Source: Saccharina japonica
Lineage: Eukaryota > Sar > Phaeophyceae > Laminariales > Laminariaceae
Reading direction: 5' to 3'
NCBI GenBank assembly: GCA_008828725.1
Contig: MEHQ01002986.1
Location: 176,300-240,299 of the forward strand
Length of the DNA: 64,000 nucleotides
Of this stretch, positions 23,929-35,449 are shown piece after piece (position 1 is the stretch's first letter; every line of letters begins with the position of its first letter). The notes below the pieces were generated by a model. It was not told the DNA's origin. It made no database searches and saw only the letters and a list, made by a program, of their open reading frames with translations. The translations under genes and the position numbers were made by a program.

Positions 23929-24948
23929 TCAAAACAAACACTCAGTTTTTACATCAAACGACGTGCCCATTGCAGCGTGGTACAATGGACTAGCTACAAG
24001 CATCTCCCCACGAGCCGAACCGATGATGCAGACAAATCCGTCCTCGAGCCGTCCGTGGTCTGGGCAGTAAGTGGGCTGCTTCCCTGCGAGTCCCCACCGC
24101 GATCCCTTGCCGCATCCCTCAAACTTGCACTTTGCTCTAAAGTTAATAACTGGACCATCCACGATATCGCCCTTATGGCGAAGGCATACAGTAGGTGCAC
24201 AGTCTACCGGCACACCCCAAGCCCGCCCCCTCGTGCAGCCGACATGTGAACACTGCAGTGTGCGGTTAACGTAGACCATGCCGTTCACAGCATGTGTCTT
24301 GCAGTATGCCGCTTTCTTGCTGCCCTCATAATTGAAGGCCGGCTGTTTCGTGCATGAGTCATGTGAGCAACGCCTGCTGCAAACGTCTACCATACCGTCT
24401 CCAGCATGTGTTTTGCAGTACGCTGCCCTCTTACTGCCTTCAGTGTTGAACGTCGGTCTTTTGGTGCAAGAGTCATGTGAGCAACGTCTGTTGCAAACGT
24501 CAACCATGCCATCTCCAGCATGTGTTTTGCAGTACGCCGCCCTCTTACTGCCTTCAGTATTAAACTTCGGACGTTTCGTGCATATGCTAAAAGAGCAACG
24601 TCTGCTATAAGCATCAACCATGCCGTCCTCAGCATGTTGCTTGCAGTAAACTAGCTTCTTATTGACCTCAGTACTAAACACAGGCTGTTTCGTGCATGAG
24701 TCATGTGAGCAACGTTTGCTGCAAACATCTACCATGCCGTCCCCAGCATGCGTCTTGCAGTACGCCGGCCTCTTGCTGCCTTCAGTATTGAACTTCGAGC
24801 GTTTCATGCAAAAGCCATGAGAGCAAAGTCGGTTAACAACATTCACCATGCCATTTTCAGCATGCGTCTTGCAGTAAACCGCCGGCCGAGTTCCGTTTAT
24901 GTTAAAGCTCGATACCCTCGTGCAATCGTGATGTGAGCAACGCCCCAT
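23929..24948 (-). CDS. EsV-1-7 repeat protein, copy B (339 aa, eight repeats)
   Basis: Eight EsV-1-7 repeats begin at about residues 4, 42, 80, 118, 156, 194, 233 and 274. Repeats 2 to 6 are very alike, several carrying FNTEGSKRAAYCKTH and GDGMVDVC. Repeats 7 and 8 are the divergent C-terminal pair (WGVPVDC, RWGLAGKQ) also present in the other two copies. The protein ends KTECLF. The start follows the conserved 'ctacagcgagaATGG' context. No stop or frameshift, no intron, no signal peptide. The homogeneity of central repeats suggests recent unequal exchange or conversion inside the gene. Family role as for the paralogue at 7212-8003; this copy's own role is unknown. Confidence 0.9.
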   Translation of the reverse strand: MGRCSHHDCTRVSSFNINGTRPAVYCKTHAENGMVNVVNRLCSHGFCMKRSKFNTEGSKRPAYCKTHAGDGMVDVCSKRCSHDSCTKQPVFSTEVNKKLVYCKQHAEDGMVDAYSRRCSFSICTKRPKFNTEGSKRAAYCKTHAGDGMVDVCNRRCSHDSCTKRPTFNTEGSKRAAYCKTHAGDGMVDVCSRRCSHDSCTKQPAFNYEGSKKAAYCKTHAVNGMVYVNRTLQCSHVGCTRGRAWGVPVDCAPTVCLRHKGDIVDGPVINFRAKCKFEGCGKGSRWGLAGKQPTYCPDHGRLEDGFVCIIGSARGEMLVASPLYHAAMGTSFDVKTECLF

Positions 24949-26682
24949 TCTCGCTGTAGGTTGCGGCGGTGTTGATAAGAGCAGATAGGTTTATACGAGG
25001 AGATGGGCAGAGCAAGGATACCCTGTGTTGAGCCGAGCACACCTGCCGTTCGTACAACAAACAGCATGCACGGACGGGTTTTCATGGTATCTCAGTCAAT
25101 GATCCGTTGCATGGTCGGAGTCTGAAAACATGGTCGGCATCAATGTAGTAGTGACGAACGCCAACGGCCAAAGACGCGAACCGTATACATTATAACGAAC
25201 GATCATTGCCTGCCGTTTACATGAAGTCGGTTTAGCTCAACGCCGGTTCTGTAACGTTTTATAAGGGCAACAATTGTTTTAGAGCATCAAATCGTACACA
25301 AACGCAAATGTCACCAAGTAGTGATTGAGAGAACTATTACGAAAGTGTATCATATGCGTGCGATCGTTCTCTCTACGTGAATGTTGCACGAGTACCACTG
25401 TTCTTATGAAAGAAGAAACAACGCCGTGTACCCACATTGCCATGACACAATCCTTGGACGCAACACGAGAGACAGCAGCACATCAAGACGAACACATGCC
25501 TTTTAGGATTTGGGCAATTATAGCGAGACCTAATCATAGACACGGTTTGGAGAGGATACTGCTGGTTGACTTCAAAAGTATTGTTTTCGTAAAATTATTT
25601 GGCAGGCAGTAGGCGAACATTAAGCCGCCGTAGGGATTTTAGGCACTTGAGTTCAACATGGGCGAAAATTACCTAGCGTTAGTAAAGCCTGAATATGTAC
25701 CGAAGAAAAAAGCGCTACCGAGATAACGTGATGGCTAACGTCTATCGTACAAGCTTCGGAAACACATAAATATCTATTGGTAGAATGCAGCATATTCAAA
25801 TATCACTGGATATGTCACGGCATGTTATTTGGCAGCAGTAGCATTCGTTGGCCGCGCATTGCGCAGGGAACAAATGGCGACGAAAACATCGATTTAGAAT
25901 GTGAATTATGGTATCAATTGAAGAGAGTTTACGTCAGACATTGTCATCAGTAAAATCAGGCGGACATCGAACGACACAATATAGTGTACCAAAAAGGCCG
26001 ACTTCAAGTGGATACCTTGCGTTGTTGTCGGAGTGGAGATGTAGCTCGGAAAGCATGCTCTTCGAGGCGGTGTTTCGATCGTGATCGGTCTTCCGGCGAA
26101 AGTTTGATGTCTAGAGCTCGGCGGCTGTTATTGCCTCATTTGCGAGCTTATGTTTCATGACTGATACGAAGGACGTACGCGCCTGAATAACTTACCTCAC
26201 TATCGCCGATTGACTCGTCATGCTGTGCCATGTGAAATCCAGAGCTGTGAGGGTACCGTGGGGTTATATATGACCGCTTGTCCTAGGTGTCATTGTGCTC
26301 AATGAGGTTTAGGAGAAGCCTATTTTGTACCGTCCACAACCGTGACCGACCGGTACCTTTCCTCCCTTTTCCCGGATGCATTCGCTACCGACAGTCGGTG
26401 GCCGGAAAGCCAATACATCGGTTGGCGGTACTATTGTCCTGTGACGGACAGCCGTCGAGGAACCCCACAGACCCAACAAGGTGTATCAAGCCTATAGAGG
26501 CCTAACAGTGCCAATCCGCTTAGTTATACATGAAGACGGTTGCTGTGATAGCGGGGAAATATCGGGGCGGGTGTTGCGACAGGCGTGGCACGTTATGGGC
26601 AGCTTTACTTCCAGAAAAAAACGGGATCGTCAATCCAGCAACTACCCCAGAATGGTTTTGTTCTCGCACAGTTTGTTTCGTA

Positions 26683-26706
26683 ACGTACGTACGTACGTAC
26701 GTACGT
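26683..26706. repeat. (ACGT)n self-complementary microsatellite
   Basis: About six ACGT units in a row. Each strand is its own complement, so it can form a small cruciform. It lies within segment copy B but has no counterpart in A or C. Confidence 0.85.
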
Positions 26707-26958
26707 AAGGTAACATGGATCATTTTGTTTTCATTCCCTTCACATAAATGTAAGTTTGGGTTATCTCTACCATCCGGGCGCAACCGGATATTTACTTCCT
26801 GCCTGCTCATTATCATGTTTGACGGGTGTAGTCTGCATAGAAACAAACTGATACATGTTGTCAAAGCGGCTGTGACGGAGCTATCAGGTTGTTTGGATGA
26901 GGTGCCGGGGAGTGCTACGAAGACGTGATAGGGGGCGGTTTCATTATATTCAGTGAAC

Positions 26959-27293
26959 TGGTCGCCCCGGTTGCCTAGCAGGTAACCACAAAGCCTGTTA
27001 GAGCCAAGCTCGTGAGTTCAAGTCCGCCCTCAAGTGCATGCTCGTAGGTACTTTTTCTCGCAAAAAAAATTATTGACTAGCGAAAAGCGCGAGAGCGTGA
27101 GTTAGCAAAATTCGATGAAGATCGACGAGTGTTGGGAAGACTGAACCCTCGGCGCGATAAAAATCAACGCAAGAACCGTAGTGGGGAGGAGGGAGAGGAG
27201 CCTACTATGTGACCTTGGATCTGAGTTACGACTAGGGAGGGAGAAAGACAGAAGTGCGTAATAAATTGGATGGAAAAAAAAACATACAAAAAA
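26959..27293 (+). mobile_element. tRNA-derived SINE, copy 2
   Basis: tRNA-like head 'ggtcgccccggttgcctagc' with an A-box-like segment and B-box 'gagttcaagtccg' (about 27011). The body matches 36148-36476: 'gcgataaaaatcaacgcaag', 'accgtagtggggaggaggga', 'ggatctgagttacgactagg', ending in an A-rich tail near 27274-27293. It is inserted inside duplicated segment B. Confidence 0.85.
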
Positions 27294-27785
27294 GTGAGCT
27301 GCAACGAGTCCGGCATGCAAGCCCACGAAGAGATATTTGGTTCAATGGTAGTGTTATGGCAGTCTAGTGGCACCCTCCAGCTCAGCTCATTGCCTTTCCA
27401 TTATCGCATCCTGTGGGTATAACGCCCAAATATTGTGACTACTCTGGACATATTATTGGCTATTGTCATTTTTTTTAAGACTGTCGCGGGACACCATGTG
27501 TCTGCAGGATGACTACGATGGGCCTGCCACCATAATGCCAGAACATATTCAATCCGTGCGGCATGTAGCTTGCGCAAAAAACAAAGATGGGTACTTGCTG
27601 CTTAGCAGAACTGCAGTAAAACCTACTTCGGGGGGTGAACGCATAGACCATCCAGGAGGAAATACAGAGTGGCAGCAATGACAACAATACACAACTGCTG
27701 TTGCAGCATAATGCAGTACTTAGCTTGTTTTTGTGTTCATGCATATTAAGCTGTAAGACCGCGTTCGCCGTCGTCTTAGCCAAGA

Positions 27786-28118
27786 ACGCATGATACGGTA
27801 GAGGTTCGCCATGATAGTCCTGAAGGTGGTCACTTGAGGAGCTCTTTTCTTCATCCAAAAAAAACACTTTTGGAGGGAAACAAAAGGTCTACCCGAGGCC
27901 TAATTCTATTAATAATGAAACATTCTGCAAGACAAGAATCATATTCCGACGATATTGGGTCAACCCTTTTAGACCTGCAGTGTCTACAACTAACCGTTTC
28001 AGTCTAGTTCCAAGTATGTTGTCCCCACATCGGGACTGGAGTCCTAAATGGGTTAAGGAGCCCCCGTCATTCAGAAAAACGGTTCAGCCAAAAAAACGGT
28101 ATACCTGCTCTGTCGTAG
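27786..28118. mobile_element. MITE-like element, about 333 bp
   Basis: Left end 'acgcatgatacggtagaggt', right end 'acctgctctgtcgtagcacg'. Internal blocks 'ggtcacttgaggagctc' and 'gggttaaggagccc' are shared with the elements at 31503-31752 and 54685-54946. No coding capacity. Confidence 0.6.
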
Positions 28119-28591
28119 CACGCACCCCAACCCCAAGAACCCCTTAGAACGAGTCAAACATTCCTGGACGCAAACATTCCGTGCCTAGTCTCGACGTATA
28201 TTGACAGGGCTAACCCGCAGTGGGGTAGGTCCTCACTTCAGCGAGAGGAACAGGGCATACGCATGCTGAAAACCATCAGTGACGGCCTGACAGCAATCGG
28301 ATACATCGATCGAATAGAACAAATGTGATTGATAGAAAAATGGTAGCCACAGAGTCAGGTAAATCCGACGTTGGGAAATGGTCGGTTTGAAAAGGGTAAC
28401 CCTATCGCAGCAGGGGACGTCCATGAAACAAACACAGAAATCTTTGGCACATCGAGGACTGGTAGTGACCGTGTACTCCGTTCGAAATGAGCATATGGAT
28501 CTTGAAGGGACAGCGGACAAGATTTTCGGTGCAACGCAGGCGCCTTCCGGCGTGGGGTTTTCAACTGTGATTCGCATCCCATAGACGCCCA

Positions 28592-28894
28592 TCAACTCGC
28601 TGCTAACATAGCTGCTGACTGTTTAAACCTATGCCGCAAGTCGAGACGAAGAAACGTCACACGCCCACGAAACGTAAAATGTATCAATGATAGTAACAGA
28701 TGGGCTGGTAAAACCATCAAAAAGGTGCTCCTGGCAGCTGTATGAACATGTAGAGCGTAGAGGACGGTGGTGTCATGCTTGAACGTGCAGCCCATAGGGC
28801 TGCGGAGGACACGGCTACAGTCGTAGAAGAAGAAGCACTTATTACCTCTGCGCAGCATCAGCAGCAGGAGCATGTTGATCACCAGGCCAGACAT
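28592..28894 (-). pseudogene. Small open frame in copy B whose counterparts are broken
   Basis: A 100-codon frame with hydrophobic stretches (INMLLLLMLRR and STFLMVLPAHLLLSLI). In copy A (about 4080-4380) and copy C (about 44140-44440) the aligned sequence has stops and indels. A one-base shift at the end joins this frame to the next one (28233-28595). Either it is a remnant of a membrane-protein-like gene best preserved in B, or it is open by chance. No family recognised. Confidence 0.3.
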
Positions 28895-29145
28895 TTACTG
28901 TGCTTTTGAGTTTGCTTGTATCTGATCCTGACTTTTCGTAGGTGGCCGGGCACAAATCGCCCATTGCATCTTGGCACAACTCGCAGTCATCTTCGGATAT
29001 ATCTCACCCAACTCAGCTCATTTCAGGGGATCGGCACGACACAACGAGGACGATAATTGAACAGGAAAAGCAGTTCCTTGTCAGTTTTCGCGACTTCCAA
29101 CACTCAGAGCACGCGCCACTGGCTTCGGCCGTGGCCGAAAACAAA

Positions 29146-29162
29146 TATATATATATATATGT
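29146..29162. repeat. (TA)n microsatellite
   Basis: About eight TA units followed by a GT/GC-rich run. Within segment copy B. Confidence 0.8.
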
Positions 29163-29869
29163 GTGTTTGCGTGTGCGCGCGCCGGCCTACGGCGTTCCCC
29201 GCAGCCGAGAGCAAGATAAAATACCCCTGTCTAGAAGAGGAAGCATTGTCCATATGCGAAAGCTGTCTGTTTGATCCCTATATATATAAATACCTGAACG
29301 ATACTTGGCACTGTAGGTGCTGAACCGCAAAATACAAACACAGGGGGTTGGACCAGGGACATGGACGGCCAACGCTTGCCGCGCCGGATGGATCTCACAA
29401 GGTTTGCATCGTATCTGCGAAGCGTAGGCCCAGCAATGTCAACAGTTGAGATGATTATGTATACATGCTATCCATACGGCGAATTGCATTACTGATGTCT
29501 CCCGTCATGCCGATGATGGTAGCAGCGTTGTGACGTATGGTTGATGGCACAGCCAATGACAACCAATACCAGTGCTGAAAACACTGCCTAACGAGAACGA
29601 TAGCGACGGCCTGCACAAATGCTCCCTGGCGTGGGAAGTAAAATCACCCTGGACGTTGGACGAGAACTGGCAGTACACATCACGGGCCAAGCTAACAGAG
29701 AGAATCAGTGCAGGGTTTAGATCAATTCATCCACCTGCTTTTCGCAGAAAAAATAGACAGAATCAGGATTTGGAGATAGAAAACCATGTAAAACATAAAT
29801 CGTATCTGCTATGTAACCGTGTGATGAACACCAACCGCTTGTCGGAGTAAATTGCGATCCTCGAAGGGT

Positions 29870-30110
29870 AGGGGGGGGGGGGTGTACTTGATATCCATGC
29901 ATGGCCGCAGTGGTAAGACCATTGACCATCGCATCCCTGCAATGTCGGGACGGAGCGCGTCGGGTTTTCACCGACCAGGCCGACATTGCTAGCATCAAGC
30001 GCGAAGCGCCGTGAGGCGTTGGGCGAGTCGCATGAAGAGTGAGCTGCATCCTACTAAGAACCGTTTGTGAGGCAAACTCGCATATGGTTGACAACGTCAA
30101 TGGGTTCATG
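29870..30110 (-). repeat. Poly-C-associated dispersed repeat R3, copy
   Basis: After a G14 run (about 29866-29880) the sequence contains 'gacggagcgcgtcgggtttt', 'agcgcgaagcgccgtgaggc' and 'gtgagctgcatcctactaag'. Read on the minus strand it matches the units at 63465-63715 and 63726-63945, with another copy at 61940-62110. The homopolymer lies at the same end of the repeat in each case. Confidence 0.75.
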
Positions 30111-30255
30111 CATTTGCCGGTGTGGCTACTTCTTAAAACATCATTGCGAGTACTATGTAACTGTCTTGTGGGGGCCTCACGGTGGGTTGAACTGGGGGTA
30201 CTTAAAAAAAAACAAAACATGTCGATACTGTTCATACATATCCTGCTCTACTGAG

Positions 30256-30558
30256 GCGCCTTTACCACTCTTAACCCACAAATCGTACCAAATAAAGTAC
30301 CAAATATGTTACGATTTCTTGCTGTTTTTACGTGTTTTCGGGTGTTTTTTAATCAAATCACGAGAACCCGTCGACCCAACCCAGCCCTAACCCTAACCCT
30401 AACCCCAACCCTAGTCCAGGCTAAGGCTCGGCCCGTGCGCGGCTTTGCCGCGCGTTTTGGACAATATAAAAAAAAATGTGCGGACCACCACAAAAGCCGT
30501 AATATATTTGGTACTTTATCTGGTACGATTTGTGGGTCAAGAGCTCTGGCAAAGGCTA
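30256..30558. mobile_element. Inverted-repeat element with internal TTAGGG-type array (T2)
   Basis: Terminal inverted repeats of at least 46 bp (30268-30313 and 30498-30543): left begins 'ctcttaacccacaaatcgta', right ends 'tacgatttgtgggtcaagag'. Weaker complementarity extends outward ('gcctttaccac' against 'gccaaaggc'). The centre contains the CCCTAA array at 30383-30414. No open frame or clear target duplication. Its ends differ from T1, so it is not simply another copy. Confidence 0.8.
30383..30414 (-). repeat. Interstitial telomere-like array (CCCTAA on + strand)
   Basis: 'agccctaaccctaaccctaa' then 'ccccaaccctag': about four units with one variant, inside element T2. Confidence 0.85.
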
Positions 30559-31502
30559 CTGGCTCTACTGGGAGCACTCGAAGTACATCGGAAAGTGAAT
30601 AAGGTTTATACTGTGGAGTGCAATTATTGCTTGCAGTCCAGGTTTATTTACTGCTCGGTCCGCCCGTACTTATAGTATTTCGGCCGTTTTTCCGCCATGT
30701 ACCGATTTGCAAACATACTTTGACATTACCCGTACACTACTGCCAACAGTACCCTCGTAGTATTCACGGTACAGGTGTGCCGGAAGCCTTGGTGTTGCTT
30801 CGCCTACCCCGCGGCACGTACAAACAGTAGTACCAACAACATAAACACATGATACAACATGACGGCTGCCTAGCTACTACTGCGAGGGATACTTGCTGCG
30901 GCACAACTGCTGCTGTTGCTTCTGTTGTAGATACACATGAAGAGTGTACATCATACCACACGTACGTAGCTCAACTCAGCGGTACACGCACCAGCTTGTT
31001 AGGGTTAGAACCTTATCGATCAGATCCACGCTCGTTTTCCAAAACCACCTGCAGCTGATGCTACGCTGCGTGCGGGATGCAAGTGCCTCATAGCAGTGCC
31101 TGTACATAGCTCCGCTTGCTCCTTGCTTGGATACACAATTGCACCGACCTCTCTACAAATGTAAAACTGAGTACTGCATGAATTAACCATTTATTATGTT
31201 ATGAAAACCCCTGAAACAGCTTTAAACCTCCATGGATCACCAGGCCGAGCAAAGACAATACTCTGACTATGCAACGAGCAGGAGACCCATGCAGCTGCAC
31301 AGAGACACACAGGGCGTAATATACCTTGCTTCAACATCGCTTGTGGAATGAGTTGCCGGAGTGCTCTCTATCCTGAACATCGCGGGTGCGTGTCCGTTCA
31401 AACCTCTTGTTGCCGCCCATACAGCTTACAATCCTCTCATGCGTCATGGAAACAAGATGAAGAATCATCCCACGGAAGGGCTCGGACTTTTTCTACAACC
31501 AA
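30559..31502. other. Intergenic stretch, no gene seen
   Basis: Short frames only. No repeat partner, inverted repeat or RNA gene recognised. Confidence 0.4.
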
Positions 31503-31752
31503 TGACGCGTTGTACGGTAGAGGTAGCACTTTCTGGCTGATTTTGTTTCTGAACGATCGGGCTCCTTAACCCAAATTCGTCGGACTTTCATTCTTGTGAC
31601 AAATTATGTTTCAGAGTATACTTCGGTCATGGTATTTCTCATCCGGCAGCACATTTATTTTCCTATAAAATCGTTTTTTCGGTGAGGTATGACGCTCCTT
31701 AAGTGAGGAGCTCAGAGAAAACATGGTGCACCTCTACCGCAGCATGTGTCCA
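31503..31752. mobile_element. MITE-like element, about 250 bp
   Basis: Inverted ends: 'acgcgttgtacggtagaggt' on the left and 'cacctctaccgcagcatgtg' on the right. The body contains 'gctccttaacccaaattcgt' and 'cggtgaggtatgacgctcct'. It matches 54685-54946 in reverse complement over nearly its whole length. Confidence 0.7.
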
Positions 31753-31949
31753 ATGCTCAGGCCGGTTGAGCACCACGAATGTGCAACTTCCGGTTGACAC
31801 GTGTAATACATCAACAAAAAAAACTTTTTCAATGATTAGTTGTATGTCGCGCATAAGAAAAACGGTGAGGTTGCGCATAAAATCATTTTCGCAGTCATCG
31901 TATGGGTGAGATAGTCAGCTACTGTCAGGACAACATAACACCATGAAAT

Positions 31950-32910
31950 AGGGCGCCACTCCCACCGTGGCCTTGTTCTCGCAGTGCTATGCTTCTGGCG
32001 GGGCTGTGATTCCTGTCGCATAACAGACGGTAGTACGCCCGTCCACAACCGCACGCGGATATGGCAGACGTCACCCCCAGGTTGATGTGATGTTGGAGAG
32101 CACATACTCTCAAGTATCATTTAAAATCGCGGAGCACCGGTTGCAGATGGCGCCAAAACCCTGAGAGAGCGGCACTTCAAGGAGGTTACCTCTGCGACGC
32201 GACGCATGGAACGCGCGCGTGCGGAACGAGGAGATCCGCAGCGTCCGCCAGTTGACACGACTCCGGAGTTCGCCCCGCCCCGCTGAAAAAAACGCGCGAA
32301 AAGGCCAGCCGACAGCTGGCGAGATAGGCAAATGAGCGGACTCTAAGCACTGACATAGGTGCATTAAAATTTGAATGTATGCTGTAGGTACCGTGCACGG
32401 CGTTGCGTTTGCTTTATATTACAGTGGTGGTAACACTCAAGTTATGTGGGTCGCTAGGAGACGATATACAGTATGCGCACCGACGTGCCGCACAAGTAAC
32501 CCCGGAGCGCGGTACGAGTAGAAATCGATAATGCTGGACCCTGCTGTGTTAGTACAGCAGTAGTCGAAAGTTCGGGGGCACGAAACAACAAAGTCGATTT
32601 CACGATGAATGTCGTCTGGTTTCAGTAGCGGTGGCGGACCCACTTGAGTGCGGTATGTCACCACACAACTACCGCTCGTACGGTGTTATTACGTCGGTGT
32701 CTTTTTTATACAACAGCAGTATTCTGTACTCGTAGTACGCCAGGGGAGTACGTCAACAAAATAATCGTACGTACGGCTGACACCGCCCGCTTAACATACT
32801 GCCAACAGTCCACGAACCCACACGAGTTGATGATATTTATAAATATGTTGCTGCAAGAGTTCCTAGCGACACTTACACCGAATTGAATAGTGGTAGTGCC
32901 ACTACGGCCT
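31950..32910 (-). repeat. Inverted large repeat, right copy (partner 840-1690)
   Basis: Reverse complement of 840-1690 with moderate divergence. It includes the minus-strand frame 32110-32364 that matches the exon-like frame at 1448-1741 (SQGFGAICNRCSAILND) but then meets a stop, while similarity continues beyond it (YVLSNITS). The pyrimidine tract and AG before the frame ('gcgtttttttcag') are preserved. Confidence 0.7.
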
Positions 32911-33480
32911 TGTCTTCTACTGCAAGTGTAGGGCTACACTTACTATGGTGGTACCTTTTCGTCCCATTTTTTTCCAACCTATCGTATTTTTGCACTACTG
33001 TATGGTTTTGTATCTTTTCCAGCTTCCACCCTTTTCGCAACAAAATCTGACGTCATAGAATAGGCAGTCTCCCCCCCCCCTCGCAATTGCGCATGCCAAA
33101 GCTATCACACCACGAAGATATCAGCAGTTGCTTCACCTTCTCTCACAGTCTCAAATAGCCAATGTCTTGTGGCTCGATTCAATGAGCGTGCGTTGTCAGG
33201 CACAGAGCCCTTGTATTAAACGTAACAGTTGTTGGTCTGATGCGCGGAATTCGGCTCCAACGTTTCACCCGGCACTCGAATAATCTGCCGCGGAGTGAGG
33301 CACGAATTCAATGTTTCATCCGAGTTGTTATATTGGCCTCAATTCTTGGTCGCGTCACCGTGAAGTTGTTTTGTGCGTGACCAGGGCCTAGGGCCTTCAG
33401 CAGTAAAACGCGAGCTCCCATACCGGTACGCATGAACCACGAACGTACAAAAGCAGAACCTGATGAATACCAGGCATGGC
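32911..33480. other. Intergenic stretch, no gene seen
   Basis: Contains a C10-like run near 33070. No repeat partner or gene recognised. Confidence 0.4.
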
Positions 33481-33494
33481 TAAAAGCTACAGCA

Positions 33495-33640
33495 CTTTAC
33501 AGGCGAGGCGGCGGGGGGCGGGGGGCAGCCCCGACCCGTGCCCTGCCCAGCTGGCAACCCCATGTATGCGTGTCCGTCGAATATTGTTGGAATGGCATCG
33601 TTAGGAAGGGGAATGGGGCAGATGGTCGTGCGTGTGTGTG
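33495..33640 (-). repeat. Dispersed repeat R1, copy
   Basis: GC-rich 'gaggcggcggggggcggggg' followed by 'agccccgacccg' and 'ttggaatggcatcg'. It matches 38880-39020, which is itself the inverted partner of 1-290. Confidence 0.5.
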
Positions 33641-33950
33641 ATGCGAAGCACAATCATTCATCGTGGTCTCTATGGTCCATGGTCCATGCCATGGGTGAGT
33701 TCGAGTCCATGGTACACGATTTTATTATCCATGATGTTAATCCGAAATGTACCAAATGAAACGACACAACAAGTTACGCCACTCCACATCATACTGCTGA
33801 CATACACACACGGAATGGTTACGATTGATTGGGAATAAAATGCACTACGTGCAGCCGTATCAGTGCAAGAAGACGACTACTTGTCGTCATACATCACAGA
33901 CTGGTACAAATTCCATCAGGAAAAAGTGGGGTAGACTAAGCTCTAGCGGC

Positions 33951-34310
33951 TAAGACATGTCTTAAAGAATGTCTTAGAGCCCCTTCTCAGCATGGGCTTG
34001 TCTTAGACGCTGTTTCGTCCCTTAAGTGTCTTATTATCGCAAGGCAACGTCCCTGCGCTAGAAAAGGGGTAATAAGGCAGTTTTTGAGCACCAAAATAAC
34101 GCCGTTAGATACGAAATCCCTAAAACAAGGTCCGGGGCGACTAAGATATGTCTTAAAGAATGTCTTAGAGCCCTTTTTCAGCAGGGGCTTGTCTGAGACG
34201 CTATTTCGTCCCTTACGTGTTTTATTTTCGTAGTGCAGCGTCCCTGCACTCGAAAAGAGGCAATAAGGCATTTTTTTCGCACCAAAATTACCCGTGACCC
34301 CAAGGTAAGT
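33951..34310 (+). repeat. 191-bp tandem duplication
   Basis: Two units beginning 'taagacatgtcttaaagaat' and 'taagatatgtcttaaagaat', 191 bp apart, sharing 'gtcttagagccc', 'cgctgtttcgtccctta' and 'aataaggca'. Part of the element 33925-35856. Confidence 0.8.
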
Positions 34311-34978
34311 GTAATTCTAGATTTCACTGAATGTAAGTACGAATTACCTTGGTTTTGCTTGAGCTGAAAGGAGAGAACGGTTATATTACAAATAAATCAA
34401 CAACCACGAATATGTTACCATCGATCACAACACAGCGATATACTGCTGTACACTGAATATGTGCAGTCCGCTGTTATTGTACTGCTGTTGTTCACGTTCC
34501 TCCCTGCTGGTGCATGCACGCACCCGTACTGCTGCTTATTATGTATGCTGAGCTGTTCTACTTTTTTCTATTATCAGATGGAGGTGTGAACATACAAGCT
34601 TCGACATTGGATTGTGATGTGCAATCTGTACAATGCTATAATATGTACGAGCTGGGCCAGCCACTATATGAAGTGCACTCTTCAACTGCCTCCCCGCTTT
34701 CTCACGCCGTTTTTCCTGTTTGAGATACGAGAATAGGCACATGCTTCGTCCAAGACTTCCAAAGCCATTCGTTAATACTATCTTTTCATTTCTTTTTTTT
34801 CGTGGATTATTAGGCACATTTTTAGGGTTATAATTGTTGTTGGCCAAAACCGACCGGAAAAAAAATAAAGAAAAAAAGGGAGCAGTGATCAATCCCTTGG
34901 TTTTCCCTTTGAGAACACGTGGGCAAACCCCAAGCCCAAAACATAAAATCGGCGTGAGAATCCCAGATTTTGTGCTTA

Positions 34979-35449
34979 GGCCGACTCTTATGGGATCGGA
35001 ATCCAAAATAGGAATTTTCAACACCTTCGCAGGCTTTTTCTCCCGGGGACGCTAAAAAACGTCCCCTACTATCTCGGCGAGCCATTGGTCAATTTTCGAG
35101 AGGGATCTAGTGGTATTGGCCGATTTTGCAGGCTCGAAATTCCAACGGATGGCCAACTGACCCTGTTTCGATTTTTTCACCCTGTTTCGATAAAAAAATC
35201 GAAACAGGCCGCCTGTTTCGTATTTTTTACCCGGTTTCGATAAAATAATCGAAACAGGGCAATCGGCCTGAGTTGGCCATCCATTGGAAATTCGAGCCTG
35301 CTAAATCGGCCAATATCACTAGATCCCTCTCGAAAATTGACCAAGGGCTCGTTGGGATAATAGGGGATATTTTTTAGCGTCCCCGGACGAAAAAGCCTGC
35401 GAAGATGTTGAAAAATCATTTTTGGATTCCGATCCCATAAGAGTCGGCC
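34979..35449. repeat. Large foldback, arms of about 200 bp
   Basis: The left arm starts 'ggccgactcttatgggatcg' and the right arm ends 'cgatcccataagagtcggcc'. Complementarity continues through 'gctttttctcccggggacgc', 'gagggatctagtg' and 'ggatggccaact'. The loop is about 65-80 bp and itself contains short inverted repeats of CCTGTTTCGAT / ATCGAAACAGG. If transcribed it would fold into a long near-perfect hairpin. Confidence 0.85.

Larger units (their letters stand above)
22690..29560 (-). repeat. Segmental duplication copy B (EsV-1-7 segment, inverted)
   Basis: The minus strand aligns with copies A and C in the same order. Equivalents run from 'tgacattgctgggcctacgc' (near 29430) through 'gtgccgatcccct' (near 29025), 'cgatatcg' signals near the gene and the EsV-1-7 gene at 23929-24948, down to the region near 22700. 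It contains insertions that A lacks, among them the SINE at 26959-27293 and the MITE at 27786-28118. Confidence 0.8.

Noticed and set aside
21342-30414. True chromosome end near the TTAGGG arrays
   Set aside because: Only about four units each, internal to small inverted-repeat elements, in opposite orientations, with ordinary sequence on both sides.
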